Assembly: GCF_000799715.1 (NCBI RefSeq)
Contig: NZ_JUHG01000011.1
Span: 1,302,001 to 1,366,000, forward strand
Direction of reading: 5' to 3'
DNA length: 64,000 bases
Source of the DNA: Martinezella rhizogenes
GTDB taxonomy: Bacteria; Pseudomonadota; Alphaproteobacteria; Rhizobiales; Rhizobiaceae
The notes beneath the pieces were generated by a model, which saw only the letters and a list, made by a program, of their open reading frames with translations, was not told the DNA's origin and did not search any database. Positions 8,896-17,822 of this stretch are shown here, piece after piece (positions within the stretch are counted from its first letter, which is position 1; the number at the start of each line of letters is the position of its first letter). A program made the translations under genes and the position numbers.

Positions 8896-9444
8896 ATGCC
8901 GATGAGCCATATCACGCCGATCGACTACGAGACCGCCTCCGACGCCGTGCGCGCCGAGCACGACCGCGAGGTGGCGCTGCGCGGCCGCATGACCAATATG
9001 AAGCGGACGCTGCTGCATTCGCCCGTGGCACACCGCATCTACGCCGAGTGGTTCACCCTACGCGAAGAGCTGCGCCCGGCGCTGGACGACCGCGCCGTCT
9101 GGCTCTTCTGCCAAGCCATTTCGCTGGAAAGCCGAGCGATCATCCCGGTCGGCTTTTTTCGCCGCGCGCTGATCAATGCCGGCCTGACGCCGGAGACCAT
9201 TGTACCGACTGAAGACGAGGCCCCGCTGATCGATTTCGGCAAGGCGATCGTCAAGGATTCCAACGCCGTGCCGGAGGAATTGTGGGCACGGTTGAAGGTA
9301 CGCTACGACGAACCGATACTCGTCAACCTGGTCGCCTTCGCCGGCATCATGATCGCCACGGCAGTTTACACTAATGTGGTGAAGGTGGATATCGATCCGG
9401 AACTTGGGGCGTATCTGGATGGGTTTGAATTACCCTCGAAATAA
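8896..9444 (+). CDS. Carboxymuconolactone decarboxylase/AhpD-like protein without CxxC
   Basis: A 182-residue all-helical protein of the AhpD/carboxymuconolactone decarboxylase-like fold (RTLLHSPVAHRIYAEWFTLR, then LWARLKVRYDEPILVNLVAF). The redox CxxC pair of true AhpD proteins is absent; the only Cys is in LFCQAISLESRA, so a peroxidase-type role is unlikely. It begins 5 bases after the flavin monooxygenase stop and is surely in the same operon, which suggests it assists the same catabolic step, perhaps on the oxygenated product. The function is not known. Confidence 0.7.
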   Translation: MPMSHITPIDYETASDAVRAEHDREVALRGRMTNMKRTLLHSPVAHRIYAEWFTLREELRPALDDRAVWLFCQAISLESRAIIPVGFFRRALINAGLTPETIVPTEDEAPLIDFGKAIVKDSNAVPEELWARLKVRYDEPILVNLVAFAGIMIATAVYTNVVKVDIDPELGAYLDGFELPSK

Positions 9445-9450
9445 TGAAAA

Positions 9451-9587
9451 GCCCCTCACCCCAGCCCTCTCCCCGTTTTGACGGGGAGAGGGAGCGACTT
9501 CGCCAAGGCCCCTTCGCCCCGCGTGCGGGGAGAAGGTGGACTCGAACAGTTGAGAAAAGCGAAACTGTTCGAGGACGGATGAGGGGC
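9451..9587. repeat. Palindromic intergenic repeat element with three hairpins (RIME-like)
   Basis: A 137-base intergenic element bounded by GCCCCTCA (9451-9458) and TGAGGGGC (9580-9587), which are inverse complements. Inside are three hairpins: a perfect 11-bp stem 9465-9475 / 9482-9492 with loop TTTTGA, a stem of CCCCGC/GCGGGG plus flanking CCTTC/GAAGG at 9511-9536, and CGAACAGTT / AACTGTTCG at 9543-9551 / 9563-9571. This architecture matches the small non-autonomous palindromic repeats scattered between genes in rhizobia. It lies between two convergent genes and could act as a bidirectional terminator. Confidence 0.75.
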
Positions 9588-9603
9588 CTTTCAGAGCTCG
9601 GAG

Positions 9604-10032
9604 CTAGCCTGAAATCACCGTCTCGAACTTCGGGTTGCCACGGATCGTATTGCTGACCGTGCAGATCTCATCCTCGGCGGCATGCGCAATCGCATTGCGG
9701 ATCTCATCGCCGAAATCGCCCTTGATAGTGAAAGCGATGTTGAATTTTTCGACGCGCGACAGTCCTTCCGTCGCCTTCTCGCCCGTCACGACGGCGGTGA
9801 CTTCGGTGAGCTTGTCGAGCACGCCGAGGCTGCTTGCGGCCATGCGGGCGCTGAGCACGAGGCAAGCCGACAGCGAAGAATAGAGCAGATCGAGCGGGTT
9901 GAACCCCGGCTGCGACGGCGAGGTGACGATGTCGATCTCACCGCCCATCACCGATGTTACATGCGGAAAGCCAGTGCGACCGAGGGTGGCGGTGGCGCCT
10001 GTCTGTCTGGTCTTCACTCTCAATTCGGCCAT
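9604..10032 (-). CDS. OsmC family peroxiredoxin-like protein
   Basis: A 142-residue OsmC/Ohr superfamily protein. The two family Cys residues are present: one in SLSACLVLSARMAA (about residue 56) and one in EDEICTVSNTIRGN (about residue 123). The FNPLDLLYSSLSAC segment is typical of OsmC members. Such proteins use the Cys pair to reduce organic hydroperoxides in the cytosol. It converges on the flavin monooxygenase operon across the palindromic repeat. No OhrR-type regulator is adjacent, so its control is unknown. Confidence 0.88.
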   Translation of the reverse strand: MAELRVKTRQTGATATLGRTGFPHVTSVMGGEIDIVTSPSQPGFNPLDLLYSSLSACLVLSARMAASSLGVLDKLTEVTAVVTGEKATEGLSRVEKFNIAFTIKGDFGDEIRNAIAHAAEDEICTVSNTIRGNPKFETVISG

Positions 10033-10185
10033 ATCGAAAATCCCTCAAATTAAAAGGTTGAAACTGTTGTTCGAAACATAGGGATTCACATTGCACGACA
10101 CAATCGGCCTTCCCCACCCTTGCGCGTTGGCGCCAGTTGAGCCACCAAATGGTTACGAGCTCATCGCAGACAGGCAGATTTCGAC

Positions 10186-11451
10186 ATGACCGTTTCCGAT
10201 CCCCGCGCCTTCCTCACTTCCCTCTTTAACGCCGCCGTCCGCGCCGCCGATCCAATGACCGGCATTCGCGCGCACCTGCCTGCAAAGCCGAAAGGGCGGA
10301 CCATCGTCATCGGCGCCGGCAAGGGATCGGCGCAGATGGCAGCCGCGTTGGAGCAATGCTGGGACGGCCCGCTGGAAGGGTTGGTGGTGACGCGATATGG
10401 CTTTGCCGCTCCCTGCCGCCACATCGAGATCATCGAAGCCGCCCATCCCGTGCCCGACCAGGCCGGCCTTGTCGCCTCCGGGCGGCTGCTGAAGCTGGTC
10501 GATGGCTTGACGGAAGACGATCTCGTGATCGCGCTGATCTCCGGTGGTGGCTCGGCACTGCTGCCCTCACCTGCAGGCAGCCTCACCCTTGCCGACGAGA
10601 TCGCCGTCAACAAGGCGCTCCTCGCCTCCGGCGCACCGATCTCAGTCATGAACGTCATCCGCAAGCACCTGTCGACCATCAAGGGCGGCCGTCTCGCCAC
10701 GGCAGCCTATCCGGCCAGGGTCGTCTCGCTGGTCGTCTCCGACATTCCGGGCGACGATCCGGCCCTCGTTGCCTCCGGCCCAACCGTGCCAGGTGCCGGC
10801 ACGCGCGCTGAAGCGCTGGACCTCATCCGTCTCTACCGCATCGACCTGCCCACCGCCGTCCTCGCGCATATCGAAAAGCCGGAGGCCGATGCGCCGCGGC
10901 CAGGCGATCCGCGCTTTGCCCGCAATGAAGTGCATCTCATCGCTTCGGCGGGTGTTTCACTTGAGGCAGCGGCCAAGATAGCGCGCGAAGCCGGCATCGA
11001 GGCCGCCATTCTTTCGGATGCGATTGAGGGCGAGGCCCGCGAGGCCGCTCACATGCATGCCGCCCTCGCTCGCGAGATCCTGCATCGCAATCGGCCCTTC
11101 ACCAAGCCGATCGTGCTGCTCTCCGGCGGAGAGACGACCGTAACCCTGACAGGCAAGGGCAAGGGCGGACGAAACTCCGAATTCCTGCTGTCGCTGGCGA
11201 TCGATATCGACGGCCATGCCGGCATTCACGCCATGGCCGCCGACACCGACGGCATCGACGGCAGCGAGGACAATGCCGGCGCCTTTGCTGACGCCGGCAC
11301 GGTGGCGCGCCTGCGCGGGGCTGGACTGGTGCCCGCCGAGATGCTCAGAAACAATGATGCCTGGACGGCATTCAACGCGATCGGCGATCTCTTCGTCCCC
11401 GGTCCGACCGGTACGAACGTCAATGACATCAGAGCTATTCTGATCGCCTGA
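10186..11451 (+). CDS. gckA: Glycerate 2-kinase, MOFRL type (TtuD/GckA)
   Basis: A 421-residue enzyme of the class II glycerate kinase family, which phosphorylates D-glycerate with ATP to 2-phosphoglycerate at the end of glyoxylate, tartrate and serine-cycle routes. Visible motifs are VIGAGKGSAQMAAALE, AAHPVPDQAGLVAS, LISGGGSALLPSPAG, MNVIRKHLSTIKGGRLA, SDIPGDDPALVASGPTV, and the MOFRL domain with LLSGGETTVTL, GKGGRNSEFLLSLA and ADTDGIDGSEDNAGA. Older annotations call it hydroxypyruvate reductase; the family is now known as glycerate kinase. It stands alone, converging on a small zinc-ribbon gene with 2 bases between stops. Confidence 0.92.
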   Translation: MTVSDPRAFLTSLFNAAVRAADPMTGIRAHLPAKPKGRTIVIGAGKGSAQMAAALEQCWDGPLEGLVVTRYGFAAPCRHIEIIEAAHPVPDQAGLVASGRLLKLVDGLTEDDLVIALISGGGSALLPSPAGSLTLADEIAVNKALLASGAPISVMNVIRKHLSTIKGGRLATAAYPARVVSLVVSDIPGDDPALVASGPTVPGAGTRAEALDLIRLYRIDLPTAVLAHIEKPEADAPRPGDPRFARNEVHLIASAGVSLEAAAKIAREAGIEAAILSDAIEGEAREAAHMHAALAREILHRNRPFTKPIVLLSGGETTVTLTGKGKGGRNSEFLLSLAIDIDGHAGIHAMAADTDGIDGSEDNAGAFADAGTVARLRGAGLVPAEMLRNNDAWTAFNAIGDLFVPGPTGTNVNDIRAILIA

Positions 11452-11453
11452 CG

Positions 11454-11651
11454 TCAGGATTGAACGAGATCGGCGGTTTGCGCGCAATCGTCGCAACGCC
11501 AATAGGCCGGCGCCGTCGATATCCACCGGAAGAAATGCCGGCGGCAATGGCCGCATTCGATTTCGACGACATGCGTCTTTTCGGCAACGACGACGGGCTT
11601 GGGCCTATTCTTGCGCTCGTTCTTCCACTGCTCAAGTTTCGTGACGGCCAT
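11454..11651 (-). CDS. Small zinc-ribbon protein, function unknown
   Basis: A 65-residue protein. The ATG at 11651 is chosen because GGAGAG lies 7 bases upstream and the region further upstream looks non-coding. The N-terminal half is basic (KLEQWKNERKNRP); the C-terminal half holds CGHC and CDDC separated by about 17 residues, including aromatic FFRW and YW, a pattern typical of a structural Zn-ribbon. I do not recognise the family. It converges on the glycerate kinase gene with almost no spacing. Confidence 0.6.
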   Translation of the reverse strand: MAVTKLEQWKNERKNRPKPVVVAEKTHVVEIECGHCRRHFFRWISTAPAYWRCDDCAQTADLVQS

Positions 11652-11994
11652 CGTTACTCTCCACGCAATACTTCGGCCTCGATATACACACCTAAAGTAG
11701 ACTACTCTGATGAATAAAATATTGCGAGCGTGGAAAGCGCCGGTGTCCTGCATTTCACGGCGGCATTAATACGAAAGCGCGATCGCACGATTTGCATTTA
11801 ATACTCGGAGGTTTCAAAGGCCGACAATGGCTCCGAGTATCGCGGCTGGAGGGCCGCCTTTTGCCGAGCCGTTCCTGCGCCGGCGGCCACGAAGACCAGT
11901 GCATTTACGCGGTCGGAAATCGCTTTTGTCACACTGGACACCCTGCCCGCGATGCGCTCCTTTATCCCGATAACAAACTCCAAGAGGGACCATC
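11652..11994. other. Intergenic region between the zinc-ribbon gene and ggt
   Basis: About 340 bases without a convincing gene. The left part is the AT-richer promoter side of the zinc-ribbon gene; the right part should carry the ggt promoter. No tRNA, repeat or known riboswitch fold was recognised. Confidence 0.4.
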
Positions 11995-13740
11995 ATGCGC
12001 CATTTCCGCCAGCGGGCGATATCCTCGGCAACCATCCTCGCCTTCGGGCTTTTCTCCATCACCACAGTCCAGGCCGCGGCACCCCAGCCGGTCGAGGCAG
12101 ACCATGGGATGGTGGTGACCGCCCAGCATCTGGCGACAGACATCGGTGTGGACGTGCTGAAAAGCGGCGGTAATGCCGTCGATGCGGCAGTGGCGGTCGG
12201 CTATGCGCTCGCCGTGGTCTATCCGACCGCCGGCAATATCGGTGGCGGCGGCTTCATGACCATCCGGCTGAAGGACGGCAAGACCGCCTTCCTCGATTTC
12301 CGCGAACGCGCGCCGCAGGCTTCGACCAAGACCATGTACCTCGACGACAAGGGCAATGTCGTCAAGGGCGCCAGCACGGATGGCTATCTCGCCGTCGGTG
12401 TTCCCGGCTCTGTCATGGGCTTCGAAACTGCCCGCGAAAAATACGGCACGAAAACCCGCCAGGAGCTGATGGCGCCGGCGATCCGCTACGCCAAGGAAGG
12501 CTTCGTGCTGAACCAGGCCGATACCGCCGAACTGAACGAGGGCAAGAAGTGGCTGTCGCGCGATCCGGCGACCGCCGCGATCTTCACCAAGCCGAACGGC
12601 GCGCCCTTCTCGACCGGCGACAGGTTCACCCAGCCGGACCTCGGCGCGGCGCTGTCAAGCATTTCCGAACAGGGGCCTGATGGATTCTACAAGGGACCGA
12701 CCGCCGATGCGATCGTCAAGGCCAGCCAGGACAAGGGCGGCATCCTGGCGAAGGTTGACTTCGACCAGTACAAGGTCCGCGAACTCGATCCGGTGAAGTG
12801 CAATTATCGCGGCTACGAGATCATCTCCTCGCCGCCGCCCTCTTCCGGCGGCGTGATCATCTGCGAAATCCTCAATGTGCTGGAGGGCTACCCGCTTCCC
12901 TATACAGGCTACGCCTCGGCCGACACCGTGCATCTCATGACCGAAGCCATGCGCCACGCCTATGTCGACCGCAACTCCACCCTGGGCGATCCCGATTTCG
13001 TCGACAATCCGGTCAGCAAGCTGCTGGACAAGGACTATGCCAGAAAGATCCGCGACAGCATCGATCCCTACCGTGCCGGCGTCTCGAAGGATCTGATGCC
13101 CAAGGGTCTCGGCGAGAGCCATGAGACAACGCATTATTCGATCATCGACAATGACGGCAATGCGGTGGCCGTCACCTACACGCTGAACGGCTCTTTCGGC
13201 GCCGGCGTCGTCGCGCCCGGCACCGGCGTCCTCCTCAACAACGAGATGGACGATTTCACCTCCAAGCCCGGCGTGCCGAACCTTTACGGCCTGGTGCAGG
13301 GCGAGGCCAACGCCATCCAGCCGAAGAAGACGCCCCTTTCCTCCATGAGCCCGACGATCATCGCCAAGGATGGCAAGCCCTTCATGGTCATCGGCAGCCC
13401 CGGCGGCTCGCGCATCATCACCATCACGCTCGAAACCATCATCAACGTCATCGATTTCGGCATGGATATCCAGCAGGCGATCGACGCGCCGCGCATCCAT
13501 CACCAATGGCTGCCGGACAAAATCTATACCGAGCCCTATGCCCTCTCGCCCGACACGATCAAGCTGCTGACCGGTATGGGATACAATGTCCAGATCGGCG
13601 GCGACTGGCCGGTCTGGGGGAAGGCGGCCGGTATTCTCGTCGGCGGCAAGAGCCTCAGCGATATCGCCAAGGGCGATGGCGCCCGCTACAATGGCGCGAT
13701 GGACAGCCGTGCCGGCTCGGGCCTCGCCGGCGGCTACTGA
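11995..13740 (+). CDS. ggt: Gamma-glutamyltransferase, periplasmic
   Basis: A 581-residue Ntn-hydrolase proenzyme. Residues 1-27 are a Sec signal peptide ending VQAA. The large-subunit motif SGGNAVDAAVAVGYALAVVY and the NIGGGGF motif follow. Self-cleavage is expected before Thr378 in GESHETTHYSIID, which becomes the catalytic nucleophile of the small subunit; the IGSPGGSRIITI segment near the C-terminus is the glycine-rich substrate loop. The enzyme transfers or hydrolyses gamma-glutamyl groups of glutathione and related peptides in the periplasm, recovering Glu and Cys-Gly. AGAGGGA precedes the start. It is monocistronic, followed by a GC-rich hairpin. Confidence 0.95.
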   Translation: MRHFRQRAISSATILAFGLFSITTVQAAAPQPVEADHGMVVTAQHLATDIGVDVLKSGGNAVDAAVAVGYALAVVYPTAGNIGGGGFMTIRLKDGKTAFLDFRERAPQASTKTMYLDDKGNVVKGASTDGYLAVGVPGSVMGFETAREKYGTKTRQELMAPAIRYAKEGFVLNQADTAELNEGKKWLSRDPATAAIFTKPNGAPFSTGDRFTQPDLGAALSSISEQGPDGFYKGPTADAIVKASQDKGGILAKVDFDQYKVRELDPVKCNYRGYEIISSPPPSSGGVIICEILNVLEGYPLPYTGYASADTVHLMTEAMRHAYVDRNSTLGDPDFVDNPVSKLLDKDYARKIRDSIDPYRAGVSKDLMPKGLGESHETTHYSIIDNDGNAVAVTYTLNGSFGAGVVAPGTGVLLNNEMDDFTSKPGVPNLYGLVQGEANAIQPKKTPLSSMSPTIIAKDGKPFMVIGSPGGSRIITITLETIINVIDFGMDIQQAIDAPRIHHQWLPDKIYTEPYALSPDTIKLLTGMGYNVQIGGDWPVWGKAAGILVGGKSLSDIAKGDGARYNGAMDSRAGSGLAGGY

Positions 13741-13755
13741 TCCCTTCAGTCGATC

Positions 13756-13796
13756 CGGCCGGCGATGGCTCCGCTATCGGAGCGTATTGCCGGCCG
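13756..13796 (+). terminator. Hairpin after ggt, possible terminator
   Basis: CGGCCGGC (13756-13763) pairs with GCCGGCCG (13789-13796), and an inner stem GCTCCG/CGGAGC closes on loop CTAT. It begins 15 bases after the ggt stop. There is no T-run, so intrinsic termination is uncertain. Confidence 0.4.
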
Positions 13797-14079
13797 AAAA
13801 CCATCGACGAAACACACCATCTTACACGGGAAAACAGACTGCGATCGACACAACCACGCTCGATCGCGGCCCTTTGTTCATCTGGCATTCATCGGCTGTG
13901 GCATTCCTGCCCACCTGCGTCACTTTTTCCATTTCGATCAATAAGATTTGCGATTTCTGATATAGTCATCGCGCGCGAGCGAGAGTATACAACCCGCATT
14001 CCAATCGGCCTTTGCGCTGTTGTCAGACTTGCGGTTCTGTCTTTGGACCCCTCCGCACCATCGAGAGCGATCCCCGACA
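13797..14079. other. Intergenic region upstream of the DHA2 transporter
   Basis: Together with the ggt hairpin this makes about 340 gene-free bases. It ends in an AT-richer stretch (13920-13990) likely to hold the transporter promoter. No other feature was recognised. Confidence 0.35.
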
Positions 14080-15534
14080 ATGTCGGATCAGATTTTCCAG
14101 GCCGCCCCAACCCGGCGGGCCGCACCGAATTTTCGTGTAGTAGCGCTTATCGTCGCAAGCGCCATGTTCATGGAGCAGCTTGACGCAACCGTGCTCGCCA
14201 CGGCCCTGCCGACCATGGCGAGGGACTTCGGCGTCAGCGCGCCGGCCATGAGCATCGCGCTCACCTCCTATCTGCTCAGCCTTGCAATCTTCATTCCGGC
14301 GAGCGGCGCCATTGCCGACCGCTTCGGGTCGCGCACCGTCTTTCGAACGGCGATTGCCATTTTCGTCGTCGGCTCGATCCTCTGCGCCCAGGCGCCGAAC
14401 CTGTTTCTCCTCGTCATCGCCCGCCTGATACAGGGCCTCGGCGGTGCCATGATGCTTCCGGTCGGTCGCCTGGTGCTGATGCGCAGCGTCGCGCGCAAGG
14501 ATATGGTGAACGCCATGTCCTGGCTGCTCATTCCGGCGCTTGTCGGCCCGATCCTCGGCCCACCGGTCGGCGGCCTGTTCGTCACCTATCTCGACTGGCG
14601 CTGGATCTTTTACATCAATGTGCCAATCGGCATCATCGGTTTCATCCTGGTGTCGATGTTCATCGAAGAGGTGAAAGGCCCCCGCAACGGCCGCTTCGAT
14701 CTCTCGGGCTTCATCCTCTCAGGCATCTCGCTCGGCTCGCTACTGTTCGGCTTCGAAATGTCGAGCCGCGAGGGCGAAGGCTACATGGCCATCTTCCTGA
14801 TCGCGATCGGCCTGCTCTTCGGCATCGCTTACCTGCGCCATGCCCGCAAGCACCCGTCGCCGATCATGGATTTCTCGCTGATGAAGGTGCCGACCTTCCG
14901 CACATCCGTCATCGCCGGCTCGCTGACCCGCATCAGCCAGGGCGCGCATCCGTTCCTTATCCCGTTGATGCTGCAGCTTGGCTTCGGAATGTCGGCGGCC
15001 GCCGCCGGCCAGATCGCTATTGCGACCGCGCTCGGTTCCATGGCGATGAAGCCATTGCAGGTCAGGATCCTGCGCACGCTCGGCTTCCGCACCGCCTTGC
15101 TGATCTTCGGCATCATTGGCACGCTCGGCTACGGGCTTTGCTCGATCTTTCAGCCCGACTGGTCGCTGCCGGTGATCTTTGCGATCCTGTTCTTCTGCGG
15201 CTTCTTCATGTCGTTCCAGTTCACGGCCTACAACACCATCGCCTATGACGAGATCGAACGCGACCAGATGAGCTCGGCGACGAGCTTCTACTCGACGTTC
15301 CAGCAGTTGATGCTCTCGCTCGGCATCTGCATCGCTGCCCTTGCCCTGCATGGCTCGATGCAGGCGCGCGGACATGCGACCGCCGAAATGAGCGACTTCT
15401 CCGTCGCCTTCATCGTCGTCACCGCTATCGCGCTTCTCGCCGGAATCTGGAACGCCCAATTCTCGCGCACCGCCGGCTCCGAAATCAGCGGCCACCGCAA
15501 GAAGCCGCCCGAGGATATGCTCGGCGGGCACTGA
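14080..15534 (+). CDS. MFS transporter, DHA2 (14-helix drug:H+ antiporter) family
   Basis: A 484-residue inner-membrane exporter. The ATG at 14080 is chosen over an upstream TTG at 14020, because the first helix begins soon after (VVALIVASAMFMEQLDATVL). That segment contains the LDxTVxNVALP-like motif of DHA2 members (LDATVLATALP), followed by motif A as GAIADRFGSRTVF and motif C as LIPALVGPILGPPVGG. Many hydrophobic segments are visible, about 13-14. It probably exports a toxic small molecule using the proton gradient; the substrate is unknown. No regulator gene is adjacent on the left, and the next pair on the right appears to be a separate accessory unit. Confidence 0.9.
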   Translation: MSDQIFQAAPTRRAAPNFRVVALIVASAMFMEQLDATVLATALPTMARDFGVSAPAMSIALTSYLLSLAIFIPASGAIADRFGSRTVFRTAIAIFVVGSILCAQAPNLFLLVIARLIQGLGGAMMLPVGRLVLMRSVARKDMVNAMSWLLIPALVGPILGPPVGGLFVTYLDWRWIFYINVPIGIIGFILVSMFIEEVKGPRNGRFDLSGFILSGISLGSLLFGFEMSSREGEGYMAIFLIAIGLLFGIAYLRHARKHPSPIMDFSLMKVPTFRTSVIAGSLTRISQGAHPFLIPLMLQLGFGMSAAAAGQIAIATALGSMAMKPLQVRILRTLGFRTALLIFGIIGTLGYGLCSIFQPDWSLPVIFAILFFCGFFMSFQFTAYNTIAYDEIERDQMSSATSFYSTFQQLMLSLGICIAALALHGSMQARGHATAEMSDFSVAFIVVTAIALLAGIWNAQFSRTAGSEISGHRKKPPEDMLGGH

Positions 15535-15616
15535 GAGCCGCAAGTGTTGATATAGGGTCCACCCGAAGCTGATGGGACAAAAGCGCCAGCCGTGGACGCC
15601 AGACACTAACTAAAAT

Positions 15617-15686
15617 GCGGAATGCTCACTGCCGCAAAAAACGGTCGCACAACTTCGATGTCTGCGATTGAGTTTTGCGACAAAAT
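15617..15686. repeat. Left flanking repeat words of the MFS/AraC islet
   Basis: Contains GCGGAATGCTCAC (15617-15629), GCCGCAAAAAACGG (15631-15644) and GAGTTTTGCGACAAAAT (15670-15686). Close variants of all three words occur again on the other side of the MFS/AraC pair at 17870-17937, in the opposite order. Confidence 0.5.
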
Positions 15687-15751
15687 CGATGACTCCGGCA
15701 AATCAATCGCCCACGTAGTTCATGCAAAAACTGCTGTGGGAGTTATCTTGT

Positions 15752-16906
15752 TTAGGGTCGCTTGAAAGCCATTAGAACCGTGAAGGCAAGGAGCCCTAAG
15801 CCAACGCTTGTTGGCACCGCAGCAGGCGAAATCAGGTCCATGACGAAGCCGGTACCAGTGGAACCCATTACGCTGCCCGCCGAGTAGGCGAGGGAAAAGC
15901 TGGCAGTGCCGGCAACCAGCATGCCGCCCTCGAACCTCTCGCCCAAAATTGTGAGGGCGCATGTGCTCAAGGCGAAGGTTGCCGCGCCGATGACCGCGAA
16001 CGCCACCAGGATTGCAGCCTCGGAGTGCAAGAACGGGATCAGCAGGAACACGACCGCACCCAGAAGCCCGCAGCCGAACGCGACTCCTGCGCGCGAGGTT
16101 CTGTCCAGCAGCCATCCAACCAATGGCTGCGCAAGCGCGGTCGGTAGCGACAAAACGGTGATGGCATAGGCGGCAAAGGCTTCGGAGTGGCCGACGCGGA
16201 CGAAATAGACGGCCATGCCCGAGATTGCGGCAATATCGGCGAATCCGAAGGCCAATTCCATGAGAACCAGAACGGGCGCAGCCCGGATGAAGCGGAACAG
16301 CGCGCCGGTGGGCGCGCGTTGGGGCAGTGTACGCGTGTTGCCGCTGAAGGCCACGCTGGCGAAGCCGATGAGCGCGACATAAACGGCCACCAAGGCAAAG
16401 GCGAAACCGTTCTCCGTACCGAGAAGGGGAATGGCCAGAGGCCCGGCAGCAAAGCCCGCGCACATTCCAGCCCCGTAAAATCCGGAGATGCGCCCACGGA
16501 TGCGGTTCGGACTCGCGGTGTTCAGCCATGCGCCGCTCAGAATAGAGATCAGGCTGGCACAGAAGCCGATCACGAAGCGCGCGGCGAACCAGAGAAGAAG
16601 ATGATCAGTCAGCGCAAATGCCGCCAAACACACGGAACAGCCAAACAAGGCTGCTATGATCAAACGGTCTCCACGAAATCTGGCGGTCAGCTTGTCGATC
16701 ATCAGAACGGCGGTCGCCGCTCCCACCGCGTAACCCGCAGCATTGAGTCCAATTAGTCGTCCGGATATCCCTTTACCTTGCAGCATCAGAGAAATGAGCG
16801 GGAAAGTAAGACCTTGGGCTATCGCGAAAGCAGTGACGCTCAATATTACAATAGCGATAGCGGCCCAATCTGGCGCATCAGCCTCGTGTGATCTCGCGGC
16901 GATCAT
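15752..16906 (-). CDS. MFS transporter (12-helix type)
   Basis: A 384-residue inner-membrane transporter with about 12 hydrophobic segments, beginning AIAIVILSVTAFAIAQGLTF after a short polar N-terminus. The interdomain and loop motifs are partly degenerate (IDKLTARFRGDRL for motif A). It resembles the YcaD/CynX-type minor MFS groups rather than drug exporters, but the substrate cannot be assigned. It is transcribed divergently from an AraC-type regulator with 109 bases between starts, so the regulator probably controls it. Codon usage looks somewhat less GC-biased than in its neighbours, and related repeats flank the pair, suggesting later acquisition. Confidence 0.85.
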   Translation of the reverse strand: MIAARSHEADAPDWAAIAIVILSVTAFAIAQGLTFPLISLMLQGKGISGRLIGLNAAGYAVGAATAVLMIDKLTARFRGDRLIIAALFGCSVCLAAFALTDHLLLWFAARFVIGFCASLISILSGAWLNTASPNRIRGRISGFYGAGMCAGFAAGPLAIPLLGTENGFAFALVAVYVALIGFASVAFSGNTRTLPQRAPTGALFRFIRAAPVLVLMELAFGFADIAAISGMAVYFVRVGHSEAFAAYAITVLSLPTALAQPLVGWLLDRTSRAGVAFGCGLLGAVVFLLIPFLHSEAAILVAFAVIGAATFALSTCALTILGERFEGGMLVAGTASFSLAYSAGSVMGSTGTGFVMDLISPAAVPTSVGLGLLAFTVLMAFKRP

Positions 16907-17015
16907 GTCGCATGCTCTCTCATATTGTGTGTTGGGGTATCTGGAATACTTTAACGGTTTTCGCTATGTCTTTCTGTCGGTAAAAGGACTAGATGCATCT
17001 AGGAATCGTCAGATC

Positions 17016-17822
17016 ATGGACATCTCGCAGTACAGCTTGCCAAAGGCTCCAGCGGAGACACGGAGGCCCCGTTATCTCGGTGAGACAATCAGGCCAGCGT
17101 CTGGTGAAAGTTCCGACTGGCACACCCATGACTTCGGGCAGCTCACTTCAGCCGCTTCCGGCTCGATGTATGTCGGCACTCGGAACCGCGTTCTCTTGCT
17201 GAGCCCCGCGATGGTGGTCTGGATTCCGCCGGACGTAGAGCATTGGATGCGATACGGATCGAACAACGAGATGCTCTACGTCGATGTAAACCGGGAAGAG
17301 TCGCGGAAGCTCGGCACGGAAAGCCGCATTATGGCAATGACGCCGCTTCTGAGCACCCTGATATCCGCAACCATGCCCGAGAACGCATCTGGCCGCGCGA
17401 GCCGTCACACCGTCGCACTCCACGCTTTGCTTCGGCATGAAATCGTCGGGGCCAAGGATGTGCCGCTTTCGATCGTCATGCCCCAGGACAAGCGAATCCG
17501 AAAATTCGCCCAGGCCGCCCTGGACAATCCGGGTACGGTGGATCTGGTCGATTCATGGCTTGCCAATGCCGCCGCCAGCCGCAAAACGATCGAACGGCTA
17601 TTCATCGCAGAAACAGGCATGCCACCTTCGCGCTGGTTGCGACAGGCCCGTATCCTTCACGCTGTATCGCAACTTGCGGCTGGCGAGAAAGTCAGTTCGG
17701 TGGCGCTCAATTCGGGTTATGAGTCATCGAGCGCGTTCACTTACATGTTCCGCAATACTCTCGGAGTGAGCCCAAGCGCTTTCAGCAAAGCAGCCGATAT
17801 TCGCCGCAATCTGACGAATTAA
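17016..17822 (+). CDS. AraC family transcriptional regulator with cupin sensor
   Basis: A 268-residue regulator. The ATG at 17016 (MDISQYSLP) is preferred; more upstream codons are open but would overlap the divergent gene's promoter. Residues 30-110 form a cupin-type ligand domain (SDWHTHDFGQL, then VWIPPDVEHWM), as in AraC-like regulators that respond to small molecules. The C-terminal 100 residues hold the two helix-turn-helix units, with SWLANAAASRKTIERLF and VSSVALNSGYESSSAFTYMF plus the LGVSPSAF closing motif. It most likely regulates the divergent MFS gene. Confidence 0.9.
   Translation: MDISQYSLPKAPAETRRPRYLGETIRPASGESSDWHTHDFGQLTSAASGSMYVGTRNRVLLLSPAMVVWIPPDVEHWMRYGSNNEMLYVDVNREESRKLGTESRIMAMTPLLSTLISATMPENASGRASRHTVALHALLRHEIVGAKDVPLSIVMPQDKRIRKFAQAALDNPGTVDLVDSWLANAAASRKTIERLFIAETGMPPSRWLRQARILHAVSQLAAGEKVSSVALNSGYESSSAFTYMFRNTLGVSPSAFSKAADIRRNLTN

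Noticed and set aside
13756..13796. Firm intrinsic terminator after ggt
   Set aside because: Stable hairpin but no T-run; kept only as a low-confidence terminator.
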